The position numbers and the translations under genes are program-made. The notes beneath the pieces are model-generated. The model did no database searches, had not been told where the DNA came from, and saw only the letters and a list, made by a program, of their open reading frames with translations. Below are positions 23,672-31,409 of a DNA stretch of 64,000 nt, piece by piece. The DNA is from a virus. Numbering within the stretch: the first letter of the stretch is position 1; the number at the start of each line of letters is the position of its first letter. The stretch is from the IMG/VR virus record IMGVR_UViG_3300045974_000429, positions 1 to 64,000 of that record, one strand, 5' to 3'.

Positions 23672-25047
23672 GTCGTTCCTCCCGAGGCCGCCGGAGCGGC
23701 GGGTCCGAACCTCACGATGGGGCCGATGGCGGCGCAGGCGAGATCGAGCGGGATCGGCCCGCTCGATCCGCACGCCTTGCCGGTGCGATTCTTCGGCAGA
23801 AAAAACTCGATGCTCATCTGGTCCTCGGCGATCTCCGCCACGAGGAGCTTGTCACAGACGCGCGCCTTGCCCATTCCGTCCGCGAGATCATCCGTCCCGA
23901 TCCGCTTGCGCTTCGCGCCTGTGCTGGACACGCCCTTGGGCTGGCTCACCGTCCAGCCCCAGCACTGCAGCTCGTCGTGGACGAGCCGGCGCAGCTCCGT
24001 GAACACCCGCTTCACCCGCTCGTGGCCGGGCACCTCCTGGCGCGTCTGCGGAATGGTCAAGTCGTCGGCCGAGTCCACGACGAGCAGGTCCACGTCCCGC
24101 CCCTGATCGCGGGAGAGGTCGCGACACCAGCGCCCGATCTCGCCGACGGTCGTCGCACCAGGCGTGAAGTAACGCACCGCCACGCCGCCCCCCGTCGCCG
24201 CCTGCCGCGCCTTCAGCAGCTTCGCGGCCCGGTCCCGCCCGTCGCCGGGCTTCAGCAGCGCGTCGATGGGGATGCCCGTCATGTTCGCGACGACCCGCGC
24301 GTGCCAGATCGCCACGCTGACCTCCGTCGTCGCCACGGCCACGAACCGCCCGTCGTAGGCCGCCTGCCCCGCGAAGTGCGCCAGGGTCATGCTCTTGCCT
24401 CTCCCGGTCGCGAGGGAGACGAGTCCCAGCTCGCGCTTCGGGAGGCCGCCGCCGAGCAGGTCGTCCAACTCCATCACGCCCGTGAAGAGCAGCGCCTGAT
24501 GCGCCTCCTCGTCGGCCTCCGCCCAGGCTGCCGCGTCGCCCAGGAGCACACCCGATGACTCCTCCGCGCTGCCCAAGCGCTCCGCCTTCTCCAGCAGCTC
24601 CGCGACGACCGCGAGCGGCTTCCTGTTCGCGTAGGCGTCCATCCCGGCCTTCAGGGCCGCCGACTCCTGGCGGCGCCGCAGCTCCTTCGCGAGCTGCGCC
24701 ACGACGGACTCCACGTCCGGGGGCGGGAACATCTCGTCGAAGGCGTCGAAGTAGGCGCCGGCCGCGGCGAGCTGCTCGTGCGTCGCCTTGCCCTCGTTCA
24801 TCCTCCGGCGGAGATGCTGAAGAACGTAGGTCGGCGAGCCGGGAACGCCGCGCTCCGCGGCGACCTCGTGCGCCGCCTGCGCGACGGTCTTCGCATCCGC
24901 GGAACCGAGGCAGGCCGGGTCGATGGCGTGGCCGACTCGGCGATAGAAGCCCGCATCCGAGCAGGCGAGCCCGACCGCCTCGCGCTCGAACTTCGGGTCC
25001 AGGTTGTAGGGGTCAGCTTTCGGGGCCTTCACGAGCGCGAGCGCCAT
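23668..25047 (-). CDS. DnaB-like replicative helicase
   Basis: 459 aa. N-terminal helical domain to about 150. RecA-fold core with LGGGLPKRELGLVSLATGRG then KSMTLA (Walker A GRGKSM, about 213), ATTEVS (H1a-like, Glu), and LLVVDSADDL (Walker B, about 299). A sensor/DNA loop segment WGWTVSQPKG follows. Unwinds DNA at the fork; encoded right after the initiator gene, the usual order for initiator and helicase pairs. Confidence 0.88.
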   Translation of the reverse strand: MALALVKAPKADPYNLDPKFEREAVGLACSDAGFYRRVGHAIDPACLGSADAKTVAQAAHEVAAERGVPGSPTYVLQHLRRRMNEGKATHEQLAAAGAYFDAFDEMFPPPDVESVVAQLAKELRRRQESAALKAGMDAYANRKPLAVVAELLEKAERLGSAEESSGVLLGDAAAWAEADEEAHQALLFTGVMELDDLLGGGLPKRELGLVSLATGRGKSMTLAHFAGQAAYDGRFVAVATTEVSVAIWHARVVANMTGIPIDALLKPGDGRDRAAKLLKARQAATGGGVAVRYFTPGATTVGEIGRWCRDLSRDQGRDVDLLVVDSADDLTIPQTRQEVPGHERVKRVFTELRRLVHDELQCWGWTVSQPKGVSSTGAKRKRIGTDDLADGMGKARVCDKLLVAEIAEDQMSIEFFLPKNRTGKACGSSGPIPLDLACAAIGPIVRFGPAAPAASGGTT

Positions 25048-25053
25048 ACCTCA

Positions 25054-26697
25054 TCACCTCCCAGCGGCACGATGTGCCGAGTCCCAGACGAATACGCCCT
25101 CTTCGACCTGCCGGCGAAGGGCCTGCTCGGATCCTTGCGCGGCCGCACCGATTTTCTTTCGCGCCGCCTCCAGGCTCGCGCACCCGTTGCGGAACTCCGC
25201 CGCGACCGCGGCGCGCTGCGCATCCAGGTCGCCCTCGGCGCAGGCGGACACCCCGGACGCCATCCGCCGCCAGCGGGCGTAGAGGGCCTTCGCCTCCTCC
25301 GTGCTCGGCAGCGGGGTGCCCCCCTCGCAGCGGTCGCGGTGCTCCAGCATCTCGTCGAGCCCGCGGCCCTCCATCCAGCGAACCATGAAAACGTTCTCCA
25401 GGCGCGGCGCGGTATTCGGGCCATTCTTTTCGCGGTGCTCGTTGAACCGCCAGTTGACCCAGGAAATTGGAGCCACCTCGCGATCTCGCAGGAGCTTGCC
25501 AGCCTGGAGCAGGACTGTCCTGGAGCTGGGGCGGAGCTTCAACCAGCATTTCCCGAGCCGATGCTGGTGGACGCACTGGTAGGCGGCGAAGAGTTTTTTG
25601 ACGACCTGCTCGTCGGAATCCGTCGCCAGGAGCCTCGGAGCCGGCGGGAGTTTGGCTCGCGCCGGGAATGGAAACTCCGGCGGCATGCTGAGACGAGCCA
25701 GCCGGGTGGGCAGCGGGGTGACGGGAATAACTGGCCGGGTGGGGGTCGGGCCGGAGATGCTCGGCGTGCTTTTAGCCCTAGCGACGGGCGCCGGATTTTT
25801 CGGCGCCTGGGATCTGAGCGTAGCGAAGATCTCTAGCTTCTTTTCTTTACTCGGGTCGCGGTTTTGATTCTCGATCAAGCTGGGCGCGGGTTTGCGCGCC
25901 CCCCCTTCCGGCGCGGATTCGGGGGGGATCGCCGGCACCGGAGCTTCCGGCCTTGTCGTCTTTGATTCCGGCCCTATCGCTTTTGATTGCAGATCCTCGG
26001 AAGCACGCAGCTTCCCGGGAAATGCCCCTATCGCTTTTGATTCTCGCGGGGGCGGCGCGGCCGAGCCGCGAGAAATATTCCAAGAATTGTTTTCCGCCTC
26101 TCGAACCTTTGATTCAGGCCCTATCGCTTTTGATTGCACCTCGCTGGAAGCAGGCGCTTTTTCTGAGTCGGGGCCTGTCGCTTTTGATTTCCTGCCAGCA
26201 CCCTTCCTGGCGCCGCCGGAGAAGCCGACCCCGGCGAGCAGCGCGGCTTGAGCTTTCGGGGGGAGGCGGACCCGGTCGTAGGGGAGCCGCTCGCCCATGG
26301 CCTCGACGCGGCGAACCCACATCATGCGGTGGCCGTCCGGGTGGTTCCGATCTGGCATGTCGAGGTAGGCGAGCCCGCGACCGGACGGCGCGTCGAGGTC
26401 CTGCGGCAGCTTGAAGTCCTTCGGGGGCGGCCAGAGATCCTTGTCCTTTGGAAGCTGTGGGCGGTACTCCAGCCAGCCGAGGCGGTAGAGCCGGGCATAG
26501 GCGCGGTGGACGGACGTCACGCTCATCCCGAGGATGCGCGCCACGGCCTCGTGGGTCTGCGTGCTGTAGGGCATGGAGAAGGTCTTGCGCCGCTGGAGGT
26601 GATCCCACACCCTCCAGGCCATCCTCTGCCACTTCTTGACGCCTGCTTCGGACAACTCCGAGCCGGCTTCCACTAGATACGGTGCTGGTGCGCCCAC
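25054..26697 (-). CDS. replication initiator with winged-helix domain and embedded iterons
   Basis: 547 aa. Residues about 15-85 form a winged-helix DNA-binding domain: KKWQRMAWRVWDHLQ, HEAVARILGMSVTSVHRAYA and RLGWLEYRPQL. Residues about 165-245 are a low-complexity Pro/Ser/Lys linker containing SKAIGPESK-type repeats, which are the translation of DNA repeats at 25971-26189. The C-terminal 220 residues (LFAAYQCVHQHRLG onwards) look folded and may recruit the helicase encoded next. The layout matches lambda O, with origin repeats inside the initiator gene. GTG at 26697 was chosen since AAGGAGG stands 6 nt upstream, in the arm of a stem. Confidence 0.75.
   Translation of the reverse strand: MGAPAPYLVEAGSELSEAGVKKWQRMAWRVWDHLQRRKTFSMPYSTQTHEAVARILGMSVTSVHRAYARLYRLGWLEYRPQLPKDKDLWPPPKDFKLPQDLDAPSGRGLAYLDMPDRNHPDGHRMMWVRRVEAMGERLPYDRVRLPPKAQAALLAGVGFSGGARKGAGRKSKATGPDSEKAPASSEVQSKAIGPESKVREAENNSWNISRGSAAPPPRESKAIGAFPGKLRASEDLQSKAIGPESKTTRPEAPVPAIPPESAPEGGARKPAPSLIENQNRDPSKEKKLEIFATLRSQAPKNPAPVARAKSTPSISGPTPTRPVIPVTPLPTRLARLSMPPEFPFPARAKLPPAPRLLATDSDEQVVKKLFAAYQCVHQHRLGKCWLKLRPSSRTVLLQAGKLLRDREVAPISWVNWRFNEHREKNGPNTAPRLENVFMVRWMEGRGLDEMLEHRDRCEGGTPLPSTEEAKALYARWRRMASGVSACAEGDLDAQRAAVAAEFRNGCASLEAARKKIGAAAQGSEQALRRQVEEGVFVWDSAHRAAGR
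25131..25155 (-). promoter_or_regulatory. bipartite element, copy F (inside the initiator gene)
   Basis: AAAATCG, 7 nt, CGCGCAAGGAT: both halves identical to copy A though fully inside coding DNA, 84 nt ahead of the dnaB-like start. It fits an element that acts on dnaB transcription or on an RNA-level event. Confidence 0.55.
25860..26189 (-). repeat. iterons: probable replication origin
   Basis: Four 19-bp copies on the minus strand, consensus AATCAAAAGCGATAGGGCC, with cores at 25971-25988, 26025-26042, 26118-26135 and 26172-26189. Starts are 54, 93 and 54 bp apart. Copies 1 and 3 carry an extra half-site GAATCAAAG exactly 11 bp away (25960, 26107). A partial copy (AATCAAAAC) lies at 25860-25868. 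The longer gap includes an AT-rich stretch (AAATATTCC, AATTGTTTTC), a possible unwinding site. All lie within the initiator gene. Confidence 0.72.
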
Positions 26698-26702
26698 ACG
26701 GC

Positions 26703-26838
26703 CCCTCCTTGAATGAGGACCGGACCGGATGGAACCCTTTGGGGCGGCAGGGCGGGCTAGAGTGGGTGTCGGCTGGCACCCTCTGGACCCTGACGCCTTG
26801 TGGACGATGGGTCCGACCCGGCCCTCATTCAAGGAGGG
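26703..26838 (-). promoter_or_regulatory. 16-bp stem sequestering the initiator ribosome-binding site
   Basis: In the transcript, CCCTCCTTGAATGAGG (26838-26823) is the exact complement of CCTCATTCAAGGAGGG (26718-26703), 104 nt downstream. The second arm contains AAGGAGG, the ribosome-binding site of the initiator GTG at 26697. Folding would block initiation. The 104-nt loop could bind a ligand, protein or antisense partner, or could re-pair. Confidence 0.68.
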
Positions 26839-26847
26839 ACGGAAGCT

Positions 26848-26876
26848 ACTCTAGTCCACCTCGACTCGCCGCGCAA
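26848..26876 (-). promoter_or_regulatory. candidate promoter for the initiator gene
   Basis: TTGCGC (26876-26871), 17-bp spacer, TAGAGT (26853-26848). Matches to sigma70 consensus are weak, but transcription would begin near 26841, just before the first arm of the stem at 26838. It lies in the largest non-coding gap of the window (26698-26946). Confidence 0.35.
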
Positions 26877-26946
26877 GGGTTCCAATCCTGCGCCCGATCC
26901 GAAGATGTCTTTCGACCCTATAGCACCTCGCCAGAAAGATCTACCC

Positions 26947-28395
26947 CTACGCCGCCCCCTCCTCCGCCCGGAGGCGCGCAGCCTCGTCGGCCTTCGCGCG
27001 CGCCATCAGGGAGAGCTGCTCGGCGGGGAGCACGACGACCTCGTGTTTCTCGCGCCCGTAGGCCGCGAACCGCGCGAGGGCGTGCCGGTCGAGCCAGCGG
27101 TGCGTTTTGCGGTCGAGGACGTCCCAGACCTCGAAGGTGGTCTTGCCGGCGGCGACGCGCATCCCGCGCCCGATGCGCTGGAGGGCGGCGATGACGCTCT
27201 TCCCGGCCGTCCCGATGACGACCGAGGCTAGGGTGGGGATGTCGATGCCCTCTTGGAAAACACCCGAGCAGACGAGCACGTCCAGATCGCCGCGGACGAG
27301 GGCGCTGATCTTGTCCTGGCGTCGCCGCACGCTGTCGGTCCCGTGCGTGAAGCCTGTGCGGAGCCCGGTCCGCCCGACGAGCCTCTCCAGCTCCCGCCCG
27401 TGGGCGACGTGCTGCACGAAGAGGAGCGCAGGCTTCTCGGCCGCCTGGGCCATCTCGACCAGGAGGGCGTTGCGCTTGCCGGACTCGGCGACCAGCTCCC
27501 GGTACATTTCCTGATGCGTGGCGAGCTTGCGCCCGGCGACGGAGGGCTGTTCGCAGGGGATCATGCGGATCGTGGGCTTGGAGAGCACGCCAGCAGCGAT
27601 CAGCTCCGCGGCCCGCACGCGCGCCACGACCTTGCCCGTCGCAGCCGTCACGAGGAGGCTGCGCTTGTCCGTGCGGTCGAGCGGGGTTCCCGACATCGCG
27701 ATGCGGTAGTAGGCGCCGGTGAGCGCCATCACGGTTGCCCAGTACGTCTGGCTCGCGACGACGTGGCCCTCGTCGGCGATGAACCCGCCCACCGAGGCGG
27801 CGAGCGCTTTCGCTCGCGCGTGGTGGGGGTGGGAGTCGTTCACGAGCGCGTCTCGGAAACTTTGGAACGTGGTGCAGGTCAGCACGGCGCCCTCCGACCA
27901 CGTTCCGCCGCCGATGCGCCCGGCGATGCCGCTCGTGCGCTTCTCGTAGCGGTCCGCGACGTCGAGCACGAGCTGCTCCCGATGGACGAGGAAAAGCCAC
28001 TTGCAGTAAGGCGCGCGGCGCACGAGACCGACCGCGACTTCCCCTTTACCTCCTCCTGTGGAAATCCATATAATTCCCTGGCCTTCGGTGAGGGCGGAGT
28101 CCACGGCTCCGCGCTGGTAGTCGCGGAGCCATGCGAGGTCCGCGTTGATGTCGAGCGGCGGCCGCTTGCGGCGGTCGATGACCTCGACCTTCATCCGCTC
28201 GTCGACCGCTCCGCGCTCCACGAGGTGGAGGAACCCGCGCGGGAACGTCCCGCGCCACTTCTGGAACATGCGGATCTTGCGCCCGCCCCCCATGTAACTC
28301 CGGTCCTCGAACGCGAGGAACTCGGACAGCCATGCCGTCTCCGCCTCGCTGGCGGCGGCCACTCGGCAGCGCGCGTTCTCGACCTCGATCAGCAC
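26947..28395 (-). CDS. UvsW-type superfamily 2 helicase
   Basis: 482 aa. Motif I IISTGGGKG-like segment IIWISTGGGKGEV (about 109-121), motif Ia LVHREQL, motif II ADEGH (DEGH box, about 183), motif III AMSGTP, motif V FQEGIDIPTL and motif VI QRIGRGMR (about 433). An N-terminal domain of about 90 residues precedes. UvsW-like enzymes remodel recombination intermediates and R-loops. GTG start right after the upstream stop. Confidence 0.9.
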   Translation of the reverse strand: MLIEVENARCRVAAASEAETAWLSEFLAFEDRSYMGGGRKIRMFQKWRGTFPRGFLHLVERGAVDERMKVEVIDRRKRPPLDINADLAWLRDYQRGAVDSALTEGQGIIWISTGGGKGEVAVGLVRRAPYCKWLFLVHREQLVLDVADRYEKRTSGIAGRIGGGTWSEGAVLTCTTFQSFRDALVNDSHPHHARAKALAASVGGFIADEGHVVASQTYWATVMALTGAYYRIAMSGTPLDRTDKRSLLVTAATGKVVARVRAAELIAAGVLSKPTIRMIPCEQPSVAGRKLATHQEMYRELVAESGKRNALLVEMAQAAEKPALLFVQHVAHGRELERLVGRTGLRTGFTHGTDSVRRRQDKISALVRGDLDVLVCSGVFQEGIDIPTLASVVIGTAGKSVIAALQRIGRGMRVAAGKTTFEVWDVLDRKTHRWLDRHALARFAAYGREKHEVVVLPAEQLSLMARAKADEAARLRAEEGAA

Positions 28396-28397
28396 CG

Positions 28398-28724
28398 TCA
28401 GCTCGCCTTCAGGCCCAGGAGCTTCGCGGCGGCCTGCCCGACGAGTTTCCCGAGGGAGGATTCCCGGACGTAGAACATGTGGCCGACCCGGACCACGTCC
28501 ACGCTCGGCTTGCCCGTGTCGTCTCCGAGCGCGAGGGCGCCGGTCTTGATCGCGCGGTGAATGTAGAGGACCGACTTCCCGATCTTGCTCGCGGAGATGC
28601 TGATCTTGTGGAACCCCTTCGCCTTGAGCAGCAGCTCCAGCGCGCTCACCTTCCTGGGGCGCCTACGCGCCTTGTCGGGTCTGCGCTCGTCCACTCGCCT
28701 CTTCGTCTGCATCTGCGCCGTCAT
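28398..28724 (-). CDS. small basic protein, helicase-linked
   Basis: 108 aa. Basic N-terminus with KARRRPRKVSALELLLKAKG, then ISASKIGKSVLYIHRAIKTG, which could be a helix-turn-helix, and a beta-rich end HMFYVRESSLGKLVG. ATG with GGAGAG upstream. Function not recognised; a DNA-binding regulator is one possibility. Confidence 0.7.
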   Translation of the reverse strand: MTAQMQTKRRVDERRPDKARRRPRKVSALELLLKAKGFHKISISASKIGKSVLYIHRAIKTGALALGDDTGKPSVDVVRVGHMFYVRESSLGKLVGQAAAKLLGLKAS

Positions 28725-28763
28725 GTTCTCTCCGATCTGGGGGTTCTGTGGTTGGTGGTGCGA

Positions 28764-29393
28764 TCAGTCCTCGGCCAGCGCCTTGAGGAGCCCCGCCTCC
28801 AGCGGGGCGCCCTTGCCGGCGAGTTTCTTGAGCCGGCGCTTCACGCGGTTCAGCTCCTCGCGGGAGGAGAACTCCAGCTCCAGCGCCCAGCGCGGCGCGG
28901 ACTCGTCCCGCACGTCCGGCTCGGAGAAGCTGTTCGGCAGCTCGTCCTCGGCGTCCCGATCTTGCCCAGCGCCGGCGCGCAGGAGCGCGTCCACCTCGTC
29001 GGACGAGAAGCCCGTCGCCGCGAGTTGCCCCACGTCCCAGCCGGCCTCCGCGAGCGCCTGGAACTCCCTGGCGACCACCGTCAGGTCGAGTTCGCCCCGG
29101 AGCCGGTTCATCGAGATCCGCAGCGCCCGCGCCTGCTCCGGCCCCACGTCGAGGACGATTGCTGGGATGTCGGTGAGCCCGGCGGCCTGGGCTGCCCGCT
29201 TCCGGTGCGAGCCGTCGATGATTTCGACGCGGTTCCCGCCCAGGTTCCGCACGAGCACGGGCTGAACGAACCCGTCTCGCCGGATGGTTCCGACGAGGTG
29301 CTCGAAATCCTCGGGCCGCATCACGTTCGGGTTTTCCTCCGCGGGGTCGGAGATGCTCCTGATGGGAATGATCACGCCGCCGTTCGTCGTCAC
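28764..29393 (-). CDS. ParB-like nuclease-domain protein
   Basis: 209 aa. Typical ParB-fold segments: IPIRSISDPAEENPNVM, DFEHLVGTIRRDGFVQPVLV, EIIDGSHRKRAAQAAGL (G-x-H-R loop, about 62) and QARALRISMNRLRGELD. The C-terminal 80 residues are acidic then basic (LEFSSREELNRVKRRLKKLA). Second such protein in the window. GTG start overlaps the stop of the sigma-like gene, so the two are coupled. Confidence 0.82.
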   Translation of the reverse strand: MTTNGGVIIPIRSISDPAEENPNVMRPEDFEHLVGTIRRDGFVQPVLVRNLGGNRVEIIDGSHRKRAAQAAGLTDIPAIVLDVGPEQARALRISMNRLRGELDLTVVAREFQALAEAGWDVGQLAATGFSSDEVDALLRAGAGQDRDAEDELPNSFSEPDVRDESAPRWALELEFSSREELNRVKRRLKKLAGKGAPLEAGLLKALAED

Positions 29394-29986
29394 GCCGCCT
29401 CCTGGTATGCCTGCCTGAGAATCCGATTGCGCCGCAGCAGCGCCTTCGCCTTCGCCGTCGCGGCGTAGACCTGCTGGACGGGCACCCGCCGGTCCTTAGA
29501 CACGGAGGCCGGCTTCTGGCCAGCCAGGAGCACTTGAGCGGCGAGTCCGGCCGGGTCTGCTGCCTGGAGCGCGGCAGGCACCTCGCGGCGCGCAGCGGCC
29601 CGTCCTCGGGCCTCGCAGAGCAGCTCCTCCGGCGTCCGCGCGTCCACGAGCGCCGGCGGGAGGAGCGCCAGGGCCATCGCGGCCTCCGCGCTCTCGGTTT
29701 CGCGCGGCAGCTCGGCGCGCCGCGGAATGGGGCCGCTGCCCGCTCGGCGGAGCCGCGCCGGGCTGGAGGTCTGGCGGACCCACTCCCGGAGGTGGTGGTC
29801 CACCGCGCACTGGACCCACGTCGAGCGCGACACCCGGCCGACCGCGGGGTCGTAGGAGGCATCGGCCTCCAGGGCCGCCACCCACGCCTCGCCCTGGAGA
29901 TCGCGGAGGTCCGCCCACCACGCGATTCGCGCGGCCTTGCGCGCGTGGCAGGAGACGATGGAGGCGAGGAGTTGGTCGTCGCGCAT
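29390..29986 (-). CDS. sigma-factor-like protein
   Basis: 198 aa. Region-2-like segment (about 28-75): DLRDLQGEAWVAALEADASY, then GRVSRSTWVQCAVDHHLREW, as in sigma70-family -10-binding helices. The C-terminus resembles region 4 (AGQKPASVSKDRRVPVQQVY, then AKALLRRNRILRQAY). It may redirect host RNA polymerase to phage promoters. ATG at 29986 has no ribosome-binding site and lies within a few bases of the predicted transcription start; a longer start at 30004 would overlap the -10 region. Confidence 0.65.
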   Translation of the reverse strand: MRDDQLLASIVSCHARKAARIAWWADLRDLQGEAWVAALEADASYDPAVGRVSRSTWVQCAVDHHLREWVRQTSSPARLRRAGSGPIPRRAELPRETESAEAAMALALLPPALVDARTPEELLCEARGRAAARREVPAALQAADPAGLAAQVLLAGQKPASVSKDRRVPVQQVYAATAKAKALLRRNRILRQAYQEAA

Positions 29987-29994
29987 AGTTGTAT

Positions 29995-30023
29995 TGTGTA
30001 GCATCTTTTTTCTCGGGTGTGAA
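29995..30023 (-). promoter_or_regulatory. sigma70-type promoter for the sigma-like gene
   Basis: TTCACA (30023-30018), 17-bp spacer with an A6 run, TACACA (30000-29995). The predicted start (about 29988) is almost at the ATG (29986), so the message would be leaderless or nearly so. Confidence 0.5.
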
Positions 30024-30040
30024 GGGTTGAGAAGGGGGAT

Positions 30041-30064
30041 GGGCGCCCCCGCGAAGGGGCGCCC
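30041..30064 (-). terminator. strong GC hairpin after the DUF6744-like gene
   Basis: GGGCGCCCC-TTCGCG-GGGGCGCCC, nine perfect base pairs and a six-base loop, 18 nt after the stop at 30083 and just ahead of the next promoter. It is followed by a C/T stretch rather than a clean T-run, so termination may be partial. Confidence 0.6.
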
Positions 30065-30082
30065 GAACGACCTCGCCGCGCG

Positions 30083-31333
30083 CTACTTCTTGGCGGCCTC
30101 GGCGGCGTCCTTCTCGGCCTGGGCGACGAGCGCCGCCGCCGCGATGGTCGCCTTGAGCTGCTCCAGGCGCGCGACGAGAGCAGGCATCGCCGCCCCGAGC
30201 GTCCTCCCGTACCGCTCGACCTTGGCGAGCATCGCCTCCGCCTTCTCGGCGCGGCCGGAGAGTTTGCGGGGCGACATCCCGCCGGCCATCACCTCGGCCT
30301 CCAGCTCCGCCGCCTCGCCGCCGGCCTCCTGCTCCAGCGCGTCGAGCACCGCGGAGACGGCGTCCTCGGTCCGCATCGCGGGAACCGTGGCGAAAACGTG
30401 CGAGGAGATGCCCTTGAGGACCGCCGTCCGCTGCGCCCAAGCGGCCGTGACGTCGCGCGGGAGGAAGTAGACGCCGCCGGACTCCCGGAGGCCGACCGCG
30501 CCCAAGCGCCGCGCCTGAACCGCGAGCCACGCCCCGAACGTCCCGGAGGCGTGCGCCTGGAGGGCGGCGGCGTAGTCTGTCGCGATCTGCTCGGCGGCCG
30601 GGTGGTCGGCCGGCTCGAACCGGAGCGCGTCCGCCTCGTCGCGGAGCACCTTCAGGCCGGTCGCCCAGGCGAGGTCGTTGGCGGCGGCGTCCGCGCTCTC
30701 CCGGACGATGGCCCAGCCGTCGCCGGTCGGGAGCGGGCGCGCCAGGACGTGCCGGGCGCGCTGGCCGTTCACCGCGGCCCGGAGCGCGTCCGCGCCCGAG
30801 GGCGGGGAGAGCAGCTCGTCCTCGTCGAGCCCGGCGGCCACCCAGGCCGCCTTCAGGATCTCGTGGTTGACCGTGCCCGAGAGGCGCCACCAGACGATGG
30901 CGCCCGCGGCGTCGCCCGCATCGGGGACGACCACCAACCCGCCCGAGCCCGCGACCGGGGACGGGGACGGCTTGGCCGGGGACGCGTTCGGGACCATCGG
31001 GGCCTCCGCGGCCTGGAGGACGGCCTCGTGCTCCTGCGCGCGCTCGACTTCGGCCTGGAGCGCGATGGCGGCGGCCTCCTCCGGCGACTCCGGGATCTGG
31101 ACGACCGGGTTCGGATCCTGCGGCCCGAAGAACTCGGCCGGCGGCTCGCCGTCCGGCTCCAGCTCGTCCTGGAGGGCCTTGCGGGCCTCCGCCTCGGAGT
31201 AGCAGGGGCGCTCGCGGGCGCCATCGATGGCGAACACGAACCCCTCGGGCGCGAGCACGAGGTGGGTGAGGCCGAGGGAGCGGAGGGAGGCGTCTTCGAT
31301 CTTCGTGAGGGAGGGGGCGGGGGTCGGGTTCAT
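30083..31333 (-). CDS. DUF6744-like phage protein
   Basis: 416 aa. The C-terminal two thirds carry features of a family common in large phages: AIVWWRLSGTVNHEILKAAW, GGVYFLPRDVTAAW and SSHVFATVPAMRTEDAVSAV, ending in a long helix (about 350-416) rich in Ala, Glu and Lys. Residues 85-150 are a Pro/Glu/Ala-rich linker. Function not known. Own promoter at 31381-31409 and terminator-like hairpin behind it, so a single-gene unit. Confidence 0.7.
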   Translation of the reverse strand: MNPTPAPSLTKIEDASLRSLGLTHLVLAPEGFVFAIDGARERPCYSEAEARKALQDELEPDGEPPAEFFGPQDPNPVVQIPESPEEAAAIALQAEVERAQEHEAVLQAAEAPMVPNASPAKPSPSPVAGSGGLVVVPDAGDAAGAIVWWRLSGTVNHEILKAAWVAAGLDEDELLSPPSGADALRAAVNGQRARHVLARPLPTGDGWAIVRESADAAANDLAWATGLKVLRDEADALRFEPADHPAAEQIATDYAAALQAHASGTFGAWLAVQARRLGAVGLRESGGVYFLPRDVTAAWAQRTAVLKGISSHVFATVPAMRTEDAVSAVLDALEQEAGGEAAELEAEVMAGGMSPRKLSGRAEKAEAMLAKVERYGRTLGAAMPALVARLEQLKATIAAAALVAQAEKDAAEAAKK

Positions 31334-31380
31334 CGGGTTTCTCCTTGGTCGATGCCGCGATGCGCAGCGGTGACAGAAGC

Positions 31381-31409
31381 AAGATAGGCTTTCTTCTCTT
31401 TTGCGTCAA
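31381..31409 (-). promoter_or_regulatory. sigma70-type promoter P1 of the conserved set
   Basis: TTGACG (31409-31404), 17-bp purine-rich spacer, TATCTT (31386-31381). The TGA inside TTGACG is the stop codon of the upstream gene, the same arrangement as P3. Confidence 0.75.

Noticed and set aside
25860-26189. CRISPR array
   Set aside because: The repeats are 19 bp, only four, at 54/93/54 bp within an open reading frame, and no cas gene is near. Iterons explain them better.
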